From Blastobasis lacticolella (taxonomy: Eukaryota; Arthropoda; Insecta; Lepidoptera; Blastobasidae), in assembly GCA_905147135.1 (NCBI GenBank), contig LR990057.1, positions 6,820,001 to 6,884,000 on the forward strand: a stretch of DNA of 64,000 nucleotides. The letters are read 5' to 3'. The translations under genes were made by a program, and so were the position numbers. The notes beneath the pieces are model-generated. The model ran no database searches. It had not been told where the DNA came from and saw nothing but the letters and a program-made list of their open reading frames with translations. Of the stretch, positions 1-8,889 are shown piece by piece (positions within the stretch are counted from its first letter, which is position 1; every line of letters begins with the position of its first letter).

Positions 1-112
1 CCAAGTGTGAGTTGTATCCGCGCATCAAATTTTCGATTTAATAGAATATAACGAACTACAGGTTGCTTTGGCTTCTTCGCGAAATCACAATTACTTAATA
101 AGTATATAAACA

Positions 113-271
113 GGCCAAGTGCGAGTCGAACTCGCAAATACAGGGTTCCGTACCACGACCACAATAAATCTCAGGTAATCAACTAGATTTTGATGCCACA
201 GCAACATATCATCAAATTCTTTTACCTATATTCAAAAATTGTTTGCGCGGGTTCTACTCACACTTGACCGG
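113..271. mobile_element. short inverted-repeat element (MITE-like)
   Basis: The left end reads ggccaagtgcgagtcg. The reverse complement of the right end begins ccggtcaagtgtgagtag, giving imperfect terminal inverted repeats about 16 bases long around roughly 160 bp. A second piece of the same end lies at positions 1-22 (ccaagtgtgag), so the window opens inside a related copy. No coding capacity is visible. Family membership is by pattern only. Confidence 0.55.
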
Positions 272-276
272 TTTTT

Positions 277-604
277 ATGATTGGTTGTTACACTTACTTT
301 AAAATGTTCGTGCTTAGTAGATATGTGTTGCCGTTAGGTATTACGAGAAATAACAAAAAATTGCGCATTAATTTTCAAACATTTCTAATTTTATTATTTG
401 TCAAGTAGACCTATACCTATCTGTTACAAAGATCTATGTCATGTATGTTCTACCCACAGTATTATTGTTATCCAAACGACACAATATTATACTACAATGC
501 GGCCTTGCGATGTACATACGAGTAGATGTCGTGCGCCGGTCATGCGTCCTTTCTTAGGTAGGGTCGTATACGGGACTTAAAAAGCCAGGTAACTAATCCC
601 TTTC
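277..604. other. intergenic, nothing recognised
   Basis: AT-rich sequence with only short open frames and no repeat or motif that I recognise. Confidence 0.5.
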
Positions 605-756
605 CGCCATTGGTAAACGCGATCTGGGCGAGCGCTTCATCCTTAAGTCGTGGATCTTCCAGTTACCCGTACGAGCCGTTTTGGTTCAATCTTTATAATG
701 CGCACGGCTTAGGAATGGAACACGTTGCCTGCGAGTGTGTTTCCTGATCATTATAA
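605..756 (+). pseudogene. jockey-type LINE, C-terminal pol fragment (left half)
   Basis: The bases match, in the same order, the C-terminal coding part of the better preserved LINE copy at 22845-23505 (opposite strand), around its HPYVVDLPAIRTNRFGST stretch and the following EWNALPASVFPD. Indels and stops have broken the frame here. Homology stops at the bases attataa (750-756). The same LINE resumes at 2148 after the same seven bases, so this is the left half of one copy interrupted by an insertion. Confidence 0.7.
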
Positions 757-821
757 ATATATGCACTTATTGGTTGAGCTGTTGTAACATTCATTAAGTT
801 TTACTATATTTTATATATACT

Positions 822-1140
822 AGCGGACCCGGCGCGACTTCGTTCGCGTAGCGTTCTAACCTTACACCACCCTACCCCTAGTTCTACCCTACCCTACACC
901 TACCTTACACCTACCCTACACCTCCTAGTGGACCCGGCACGACTTCGTTCACGTAGCGTACCAACCCTACACCACCCTTACACTAATTAAAAAAAAAACG
1001 ATAAAGAGTATTCTATGTCCGTCTCCTGGTTCTAAGCTACCTCCCCACCAATTTCCAGCCAAATCGGTTCAGCCGTTCTTGAGTTATAAAAAGTGTAACA
1101 CAAATAGTGTAACTAACACGACTTACTTTTATATATATAT
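822..1140 (-). mobile_element. Helitron-like 3' ends, two overlapping copies
   Basis: Two successive segments start with (a)ctagcggacccggc and ctagtggacccggc and run into cctaccct-rich sequence. On the minus strand they end in a small GC hairpin (gcgaacgaagtcgc) followed by CTAG. This is the 3' terminus expected of Helitrons (hairpin then CTRR). The same family appears at 17522, 22084, 27225, 31315 and 40187 (minus) and at 53190 and 60545 (plus). No Rep/helicase coding is present. The Helitron assignment is inferred from the end structure. Confidence 0.5.
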
Positions 1141-1234
1141 AAGATAAGATTTTGGGATAAGTACCTAAATGTAGCCACAGTGTTTCCTTTGGACTATGAC
1201 ATGGTAGGTCTAGGTAGTAGGTCTTAAAATTAAC

Positions 1235-1893
1235 ATGGACAAGACGAAAATTATGTCGAATGTCCATGTTGTGCCTACTCCAGTGACAGTTGGAGGCACT
1301 CCACTTGAAGTTGTTGACGACTATACATACCTAGGACAAATAGACCAGCTAGGTAGGTCCAATTTCGAGAAAGAGGTCAATCGACGAATCCAACTCGGTT
1401 GGGCAGCGTTCGGGAAGCTACGCCACATATTTTCGTCCCAATTACCGCAGTGTCTCAAGACGAAGGTCTTTGACCAATGTGTGTTGCCAGTGATGACTTA
1501 CGGAACTGAAACGTGGCCACTCACTATGGGCCTTATAAGAGAGCTCACTGTTATCCAAAAGGCAAAGGAAAGAGCTATGCTCGGAGTTTCTTTGCGCGAT
1601 CGAGTCAGAAATGAGGAGATCCGCAAGCGAACCAAGGTCACCGACATAGCTCTAAGGATTTCCAGACTGAAGTGGCAGTGGGCATAGCTCGAAGAACAGA
1701 TGGCCGATGGGGCAGTAAGGTTCTCGAGTGGCGACCACGTACCGGTAGACGCAGCGTGGGTAGGCCTCCTACAAGATGGACCGACGACCTGGTAAGGATC
1801 GCAGGTACCAGCTGCTTGCGGAAAGCACAGGACCGGTCTTTGTGGAGATCTCTGGGGGAGGCCTATGCCCAGCAGTGGGCGTCTTCTGGCTGA
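1235..1893 (+). pseudogene. RTE-clade LINE, C-terminal pol fragment
   Basis: The frame from 1235 reads through the post-RT region of an RTE-type polymerase: YLGQIDQL, then RRIQLGWAAFGKL, CVLPVMTYGTETW, ERAMLGVSLRDRVR and TDIALRISRLKWQWA. A few bases are missing at about 1684, and reading resumes in another frame at 1687 with RRTDGRWGSKVLEWRPRTG, GRPPTRWTDDLV and WRSLGEAYAQQW. The endonuclease and the RT catalytic core are absent because the copy is 5'-truncated. It would not encode a working enzyme. The tail runs into a GAT repeat, as in this clade. Related tails lie on the minus strand at 38885-39060 and 55195-55312. Confidence 0.9.
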
Positions 1894-1911
1894 TATGATG
1901 ATGATGATGAC
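1893..1911 (+). repeat. (GAT)n 3' tail of the RTE copy
   Basis: A short GAT/ATG repeat follows the LINE frame directly. This is the simple-repeat 3' terminus typical of RTE elements; the minus-strand copies start with the complementary ATC repeat. Confidence 0.8.
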
Positions 1912-1919
1912 ATGGGATC

Positions 1920-2068
1920 GTTCAAGAGGTATATTAGAGGTTTCTTCAGAGGCGGGAAACGCATTGGTGACTTCCCTGGTGTTGCTGATGTCCATAGGCG
2001 GCGGTGACCACTTTCCATCAGGTGGCCCGCTTTTGTCTGACGTATAATATAAAAAAAAAATGTAAGTA
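1920..2068 (+). mobile_element. short A-tailed retroposon fragment
   Basis: Contains tgtccataggcggcggtga, then tccatcaggtggcccgc, and ends in an A run. The reverse complement is at 44830-45010, which carries a 24-base T run, and a shorter plus-strand copy is at 49420-49490. Shared order plus an A-tail suggests a SINE or LINE 3' end. I cannot name the family. Confidence 0.6.
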
Positions 2069-2123
2069 GTGTAGTGGCTCTAGACGTTTTGGTTTCAATT
2101 CAACTGTAAGTCTGGAACCATTT

Positions 2124-2147
2124 GGATAATAAATAAATAAATAAACA
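2124..2147 (+). repeat. (AAAT)n tail of the inserted block
   Basis: An AAAT microsatellite ends at 2147, just before the repeated target bases attataa (2148-2154). It looks like the 3' tail of a retroposed block that spans about 757-2147. Confidence 0.6.
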
Positions 2148-2352
2148 ATTATAATCTGGACGCCTTCATGGCTCAAGTGAACAAGCTATCCGTTCCTAGA
2201 CAAAGTTTCCTACGTAATTCCGAAATCCGTTTAATTTTGTGTGCAATAAAGAGTATATCTATCTATAGATGTCATGAGTCATGCTCCATCTTCGGCCGCA
2301 TCGTCACTTACCACCAGGTGAGATCTCGGTTAAATGCCTGGCTAGATTAATA
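2148..2352 (+). pseudogene. jockey-type LINE 3' end (right half)
   Basis: Resumes the LINE interrupted at 756: the bases correspond to NLDAFKATVNRLFLDRHAPS and then the 3' sequence ctccatcttcggccgcatcg with caccaggtgagat. Frame and length are decayed. It shares the seven-base target duplication attataa with the left half. Confidence 0.7.
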
Positions 2353-4585
2353 AATAAAATTGTTAACGAAATATAGGTACGAAATATTTCGGACGGTGGC
2401 TATACGAAGAGTGTCGCTTGCTCGCTGTGCAGTGCAGCGCCACGCCGCGTGCACAATACACAATACAAGTGGCCCATCACGGCCTCTCGTTGCGCGCGTT
2501 GCGTATGTATTATGTTGTTCGCTCCGTCAGTACGCCAACATTCTTAAAAAATTACAAACAGACCCATATATTTTCAAAATTTATGTGGATCATGATAATT
2601 AAAAAATTGTTAATAAAACGCATTTTATATAACTAACTTAATGTAAAAAAAAATATAACGTACGCGCCCCATATGCTGTGCGACGAACTTAGCGGCGGTG
2701 GACCTCGGGTTGAATCGGAGGCCCTTCCGTCCCCAAGCCAGTTAACCGCATCGCCTCATGATTCATTGGGGCTCTTCACATCGACTTTGCCCAGTGGACC
2801 ACCCTCACCACGACATTCTCTTAATCCTCTCCCCTATAAAAAACTCTAATGACATTAATTCATTGGGTGAGAATAATCAAGTAATCTTGTGTTGGGTCTC
2901 AGATTCATGTAAGTAGATATACGAATATTAATCAACACATTAAAATTATTTAGTACCTACCTAATTGCATTTTTAGCTCCTATTCGTACTATGACACCGA
3001 ACGCTGCCATATGCATCGTATTTTTTTACATTATTAATAGCTAACAAGTTATTTGATGTTGATATATAGTATATTCCACATTAAATGGGTTTGTGGTAAC
3101 TACTTTTTATTAATCATCTTATGTATAAAAATCTGGTAATATAGGGGTTTGTTTGTAATTTACCTGGTTAACACTGGTCTGTTTTACACTGGCTGTTCAA
3201 CCTATTTTTAAGTGTTACCTAATTTTTCTCCATGACAACATACAAAAATGAGATGGCCAATAAATTGATCATTATCGATTTATCCGAAAACGACATTAGA
3301 TTCACCTTTGTATCTCAAATGTAGTCTTTGATTATTTTTCAAACGCCATGAGTTCGGTATTTTAACCCCATTGGGTCGCGGAGTCGAGGTTGGCTAACGG
3401 GCTGTTTCAGCTCAGTTTGACCTGTATATTAGCCATGCCAAATAGCTTAGCTCGACGCGATTTTGTCAGACTTTTCTTAATAGGACCAAATTTTCCTTTT
3501 TCGTATCAGCTGAAAAGCTAATATGAGAAATGGGAAATGTGGCACAGAACGACTGGGATTCGATACTATCGACGTCCACTACCTACTTTTGCCCACTGAG
3601 GCTTCGTTCTCTTCTTAACAATTGGCGAAGGACGAGACGGACAAGGTTGACTACACGCCTCGTTACTACTATTAGATTATGTGCATTGATGTCCCTACCC
3701 AACCCATGCCACGGTTCAGCAGCCAAACAAGCCATGTAAAGCAAGTGAAAATCGTCTAAAAATAGATACAAGTAGGTACCTATTGAACTAGAACTTTGTT
3801 GAAATATCGGTGTCTAATACCCATTTTCACTAAAAATAGAAATCGCCTAAATTGGATGGCCAAATTCTTACGGCGAATATTATTTACGTTACACTAACCG
3901 CTAGAAAATAAATATAGTAGTTAGGGAGTGGATTGGGTGACAGGGCCATAGTTTTAGTAATTGTAGAAGAATAAGAAATAATACGACCCTGTGTAAAAAT
4001 AAAATTTATAGGTAAGTATCAATAAACAAGTAAGCGCCGGCAGGTTTGCCCTTGTTAAATGAATAAATTGCCCTGATTAATAGGGTGATCAATAAATCAA
4101 CAAATTTTTGACATTTTGGTTCTTAAAAGCTAGAGTTAATCAGTTAATGAATGGGCGATTGGAGCGAGCTCGTGGTTTTTGACGTTTGAGGTGTTAAAAG
4201 CTGGGATGATAAATTAATGAATGAGCAAGCGGAGTAGGTAAGCTTGACTCTTTGGGTCTTAACACCAAGGGGTGATCTTTACAAAAGTAACTTCAGGAAA
4301 TCATTGAATGAGCAACCGCAACGAGCTTGGTGAAAGGTAAGAAAATTAACTGAAATGAAGATTGGTGAATGTACGTGAATTGAAACTGGAACTTACTGGG
4401 TGATTTATAAAATGCAGGGTCTGATTGTCATTCAGGTTCAGATTATCTGATTGTCCGTCCTAGGTGCGTCCACATGAGATAACTTGATTGCCAATCTTCA
4501 CAGGGGCGGTACAGCCGATCTCCAATTGAATGCCGCCATCTTGATCCAATCCTGTAGAATGACGTCACAGAATCGAAACCGCATA
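2353..4585. other. intergenic, no gene recognised
   Basis: No convincing coding sequence. At 4140-4330 three degenerate direct repeats share the core aatgaatgrgc followed by a gagct or gtag word. They are spaced about 70 and 85 bases and resemble a decayed minisatellite. The rest (including 2690-2830 and 3340-3780) shows no recognisable feature. Confidence 0.5.
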
Positions 4586-5418
4586 AAAAGCGCGCTCCAC
4601 ATGTGGACAGTTCCGCGGGAACACGAGAATATAGAGGGAGTATTCGTGTAGTCCCGTGCATATTTGGCATGTCTCGCCTATTTCATAGACTAAGTAGAGA
4701 TAGTTTGTTGTCGCTCGATTCGATCGATTTTATATTTATATTTCTAGCGATTTTTTCCGTAACAGGTTCGGGGTACACTTAACCATGATTCAGGATATTT
4801 GTAGATCAAGTAATGAGCAGTTTTCCAATAGGTATCTAAAGCATTCTTAACCACTCACTAGATGGCGTCCCGACAATTTTGGTAATTGATAATCGCTTGA
4901 AATAGGTTCTTAGCAAAGAGGATATAAAGACTGGGTACGTTGGATTGGATAATATTGTATTTATCAATAGTTTTCAACCATTTTAGATGTTGTAATAATA
5001 ATGGAACATAGTGCCAACTTATATAAATATTTCTTTGTACAGTTCGTTCAATCTTTAACAGTTATGTTTATATTAATAAACATTTTATTTTTAAGTTTAG
5101 TATTAGTTGGCTGCATGAAATCACTGCCACCATCATACAGAATAAAAAGGATTACCAAAATTGTAGGAACGCCATCTATTGATGCTTTTTGAAACCAACT
5201 GACTATACCTACTGGAAAACTCCTCATTACAGTAGAGCAGGTGCTATCACCTCTGTGACCCTGTTTACAGTAGATTACCGATATTACACCGATGAATCGA
5301 TAAAATGTCGCGCGTTTTGACACCACCACATCCCTAATAGGCGAGAATGTAGAGGATCGACCAAAGTCCCGGCAAAAGTTTCGCCGGAAGTTTCGGCGAA
5401 CATGTGGAGTGCGCTTAA
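4586..5418 (+). mobile_element. TTAA-flanked MITE, copy A (interrupted)
   Basis: The left end reads agcgcgctccacatgtgg; the right end is its reverse complement with small changes and finishes with TTAA (5415-5418). The left flank reads ataa rather than TTAA. Without the insertion at 4815-5225 the element is about 420 bp. It has no coding capacity. TTAA target sites and inverted ends suggest a piggyBac-type mobiliser, but the termini do not begin with CCC as in classic piggyBac, so the superfamily is inferred. Confidence 0.75.
4815..5225. mobile_element. second MITE nested inside copy A
   Basis: 411 bp absent from the other five copies of the host element. Its ends are inverted: gagcagttttccaataggta at the left, and ggaaaactcctc at the right whose reverse complement is gaggagttttcc. 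The interrupted host sequence resumes cleanly with attacagtagag. The bases at are repeated at both junctions, so the target duplication is at most 2-3 bp. The short open frames inside are AT-rich and unlike any protein that I know. Confidence 0.75.
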
Positions 5419-5451
5419 AGCGCGCTCAGTGTGTGCGTGTGTAGAGTGCGC
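5419..5451. repeat. micro inverted-repeat element between two TTAA sites
   Basis: Thirty-three bases between TTAA at 5415-5418 and TTAA at 5452-5455. It begins agcgcgctc and ends gagtgcgc, the outer bases of the MITE termini, with a GT-rich spacer. It may be an extreme internal-deletion derivative of the same family. Confidence 0.45.
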
Positions 5452-5454
5452 TTA

Positions 5455-5525
5455 AGGCCTTCGCTATACTAGCCGTTTTCATCCGTTCCGGTAAGAATAT
5501 AATGAAAACGGAACGTGCAAATTTA
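5455..5525. repeat. imperfect palindromic repeat (gccgtt...ccgttcc)
   Basis: Contains actagccgttttcatccgtt followed by an inverted match (gaaaacggaacg). A related repeat in the other orientation lies at 10318-10402 directly after the jockey tail. Confidence 0.45.
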
Positions 5526-5530
5526 ATGTA

Positions 5531-5940
5531 TTAAGCGCGCTCCACATGTGGACAGTTCCGCGGGAACACGAGAATGTAGAGGGAGTATTCGTGTAGTCCC
5601 GTGTATGTTTGGCATCTCTCGCCTATTTCATAGACTTATTAGAGATAATTTGTTGTCGTCTCGATTCGATCGATTTTATATTTTTATTCCTAGCGCTTTT
5701 TCCCGTAACAGGTTCGGGGTACACTTGACTATGATCCAGGATATTAGTAGATCAAGTAATTACAGTAGAGCAGCTGCCATCACCACTGTGACCCTGTTTA
5801 CAGCAGATTAGCGACATTAAACCGATAAATTGATATAATGTTAACGCGTTTTGACACCCACCACATCCCTAATAGGCGAGAATGTAGAGGGTCGACCAAG
5901 TCCCGGCAAAAGTTTCGCCGGACATGTGAAGTACGATTAA
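5531..5940 (+). mobile_element. TTAA-flanked MITE, copy B (complete)
   Basis: The clearest copy: TTAA at 5531-5534, inverted termini (gcgcgctccacatgt at the left, acatgtgaagtacg at the right) and TTAA at 5937-5940, about 410 bp. The interior carries a segment, ttgactatgatccaggat through taattacagtagagc, that matches the body of the tRNA-derived SINE at 21700-22036. No coding capacity. Confidence 0.8.
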
Positions 5941-6040
5941 GCTTGACCAGCGGCAGAAGTGACCTGTCAATGGTGGCGCTAGTTCTGCGTTTTATGTAGC
6001 AACACCGGAAGTAGTATAATCTGTCATCAAATATATATAA

Positions 6041-6450
6041 AGCGCACTCCACATGTGGACAGTTCCGCGGGAGAGTAGAGGGAGTATTCGTGTAGTCCTG
6101 TGCATGTTTGGCATCTCTCGCCTATTTCATAGACTAAGTAGAGATAGTTTGTTGTCGTCTCGATTCGATAGATTTTATATTTATATTCCTAGCGCTTTTT
6201 CCCGTAACAGGTTCGGGGTACACTTGAACATGATCCAGGATATTAGTAGATCAAGTAATTACAGTAGAGCAGCTGCCATCACCTCTGTGACCCTGTTTAT
6301 AGTAGATTACTGATATTACACCGATGAACCGATAAAATGTCGCGCGTTTTGACACCACCACATCCCTAATAGGCGAGAATGTAGAGGGTTGACCAAAGTC
6401 CCGGCAAAAGTTTCGCCGGAAGTTTCGGCGAACATGTGGAGCGCGCTTAA
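6041..6450 (+). mobile_element. TTAA-flanked MITE, copy C
   Basis: Starts agcgcactccacatgtgg after ataa and ends with acatgtggagcgcgcttaa, with TTAA at 6447-6450. Same order and length as copy B, minus a few bases after the first 30. No coding capacity. Confidence 0.8.
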
Positions 6451-7080
6451 CGCTATAAGTATATCGGCGCCCTGAAGTCTAGATAGCCGATATCATTATA
6501 ACGAGATCTATCATCATCATTTTAACATCAGGCCCGACTTTTCCAGCGCGGCGCATGAGTGCCCGCGGTCCACCATGACACAAACTCACAACGACGTTAG
6601 TTTAAAGGCTAAGGTATTGGTATTCGTGACTTATATAGCAATTCCTCGTGGGTGCTTGGTTTCTGGTGTTAATCAAAACAAGAACATCAATGCGTGCGCG
6701 CGCTGCCATTGTTAACTAACCACAGACCACTAAGCAAAACAAGGACCAGCTAAAGAGTATCTATCCGATAGATCTTATCACGACCAATAACTCGATATTT
6801 TTTATTAAATAGAACGTTCAGTAAATAATAAATATTACCATTACCGTCCGAGTCGCGTTACGTATGATTCGATCTGAACAGACCCTTATTCAAAATGAAG
6901 AACAAAAAGGTGTCAAAATGTTCTCCTTACCAGTCATTTCGGTCACCAGTTTTCCAATATTATTTAATGGTAACGATTCAAGTCCCTCGGCCTTACGTCG
7001 TTCTATTTTTCACGATATAATTTTTCTTTCGCTGCTATGTATAAAATTAGGCATTTCGTTTTATTTAATATAGTGCACAG
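6451..7080. other. sequence between MITE copies, nothing recognised
   Basis: About 630 bases. A 69-codon open frame at 6864-7073 resembles no protein that I know and has no visible promoter or splice context. Confidence 0.4.
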
Positions 7081-7379
7081 TTAAGCGCGCTCCACATGTT
7101 CGCCGAAACTTCCGGCGAAACTTTTGCTGGGACTTTGGTCGGCCTCTACATTCTCGCCTATTAGGGATGTGGTGGGTGTCAAAACGCGTCGACATTATAT
7201 CGATTCATCGGTGTGATATCGCTAATGTGCTGTAAACAGGATCACAGAGGTGATAGCACCTGCTCTACTGTAATTACTTGATCTACTAATATGCTGGATC
7301 ATGGTCAAGAGTACCCCAAACCTGTTACGGGAAAAAGCGCTAGGAATATAAATATAAAATCGATCGAATCGAGACGACC
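7081..7379 (-). mobile_element. TTAA-flanked MITE, copy D (inverted, truncated)
   Basis: Begins with TTAA (7081-7084) and gcgcgctccacatgttcgcc, then reads the family backwards to the ttttatatttatattcc region. It stops at about 7379 before the other terminus and abuts an unrelated repeat tail. Confidence 0.75.
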
Positions 7380-7505
7380 AGGCCAATCCGCATTGGGCCT
7401 GAGTGGTAAACTATTGCCCGTTCTCTCTCAGTGAGAGGACAGGTCTATTCCCTAGTAGTTTAGATATGTATAGGCTGACGACGACGGTGTTAACGATTAG
7501 GTCGG
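7380..7505 (+). mobile_element. LINE/SINE 3' tail fragment
   Basis: Contains ggccaatccgcattgggcct, tggtaaactattgccc, and ttctctctcagtgagagga. From memory this resembles the 3' end of a retroposon widespread in Lepidoptera. It abuts truncated copy D, so one of the two was cut at this junction. Confidence 0.5.
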
Positions 7506-7846
7506 CACATTCATTACACTTTTATTGTAATGACAATATAAATATGCTCACAAGTCAGATTTGTTTGTGTTCGTAACGGAATAGAAATTCGTAGTAAAAA
7601 TAACTTATCTTCAGATGGGCTGCCTTGTTTCGTCCCTGCATTTTCCTTAGTGTGTGTGTTATAGAGATGTGTGACATTTTGTCTCGAATTTAAACTCGGT
7701 ATGTACTCTCTGCTGTAGATAAATTACTTTCTATATGAATATCGGTCCGAATAAACGAAATGAATACCATTGGGGAATATTCTAGTAACGATCCGTTCAG
7801 CATTTTGATTTTAAAATATTGTCATTTTTAATTAAATAAATTACTA

Positions 7847-8197
7847 TTAAGTGCACTCCACATGGGGTCAGTTCCGCGGGAACACGAGAATGTAGAGGGA
7901 GTATTCGTGTAGTCCCGTGCATGTTTGGCATGTCTCGCCTATTTCATAGACTAAGTAGAGATAGTTTGTTGTCGTCTCGATTCGATCGATTTTATATTGA
8001 TATTTCTAGCGATTTTTCCCGTAACAGGTTCGGGTTCGGGTTCGGTACACTTGATCATGATCCAGGATATTAGTAGATTAAATCATTACAGTAGAGGAGG
8101 TGCTATCACCTCTGTGACCCTGTTTACAGCACATTAGCGATATTACACTGATGAATCGAAATAATGTCGACGCGTTTTGATACCCACCACATCCCTT
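7847..8197 (+). mobile_element. TTAA-flanked MITE, copy E
   Basis: TTAA at 7847-7850, then gtgcactccacatggggtca. It follows the family until the cccaccacatccct word at about 8197 and lacks the right terminus. A small expansion, gttcgggttcgggttcgg, is seen near 8030. Confidence 0.75.
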
Positions 8198-8202
8198 CTT
8201 TC

Positions 8203-8307
8203 AGACTTTGGTCGGCTTCTACATTCTCGCCTATTAGGGATGTGGTGAGTGTCAAAACGCGTCGACATTATATCGATTCATCGGTGTAATATCGCTAATC
8301 TACTCCC
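8203..8307 (-). mobile_element. TTAA-flanked MITE, copy F (fragment)
   Basis: Reads agactttggtcggcttctac, then ttagggatgtggtgag, and so on: the subterminal part of the family in inverted orientation. It stops at the ccctaat word that joins the outer inverted repeat. Both termini are missing. Confidence 0.75.
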
Positions 8308-8342
8308 TAATGGTATTCATTTCGTTCATTCAGACCGATATT

Positions 8343-8889
8343 GAGATATAGGCCCCGGTAACAAAAACGGGCACACTACACTACACTCACCGTTTTTATT
8401 GTAGGTATTCTTAAAATTTATTCAGTTCTTCCACGGTCGGGGTTGTACTCACATCTCTCGGTTTGCATTGTTGCCGCCAGTCGAACAACGCATGCAGCTA
8501 ATAATAGATTTTATAATAAAATTGCCGTAGGATTTCATTGCAATCAATGAATAAGCGACCTCAGGGAGCTCAAAATCTTTGTATTGCCCCTTTGATTATA
8601 TACCTTTCTATCAACGTATTCGCTCAAATGTAATTTACATTAAATCAGGTAAAAAGTACTCGTAACGGCAACCCTACCGGATCAAAACAGTCTGTGGTGC
8701 GTATTATATTACGACTAAACTATGTACCCAAACCACGCCTCATTCTTACCGGTGCGAATGAATCAAACGGTGACACTTTCTTTCAGCTTTCTTATCGGCT
8801 ATTCTTAACGGCACGGACCAGTCTAGTTTAGTCCATTTATAGTGCTTACACTGAATTTGTGCCTTCCGTTTTAATTCTATACGTAAACT
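8343..8889. other. intergenic, nothing recognised
   Basis: No gene or clear repeat seen. Confidence 0.45.

Larger units (their letters stand above)
7738..8342. repeat. long inverted repeat enclosing MITE copies E and F
   Basis: The outer arms 7738-7771 and 8309-8342 are reverse complements over 34 bases with two mismatches. Inside, copy E (plus) and a piece of copy F (minus) face each other about five bases apart, giving a second, inner palindrome about 100 bases per arm. The region could fold into a large cruciform or hairpin. Confidence 0.8.

Noticed and set aside
5001..5192. Small membrane protein frame inside the nested MITE
   Set aside because: It lies wholly in a non-autonomous element, is AT-driven, and has no promoter or homologue that I recognise.
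6864..7073. 69-codon open frame between MITE copies
   Set aside because: No recognisable domain, no splice or promoter context, and a length expected by chance.
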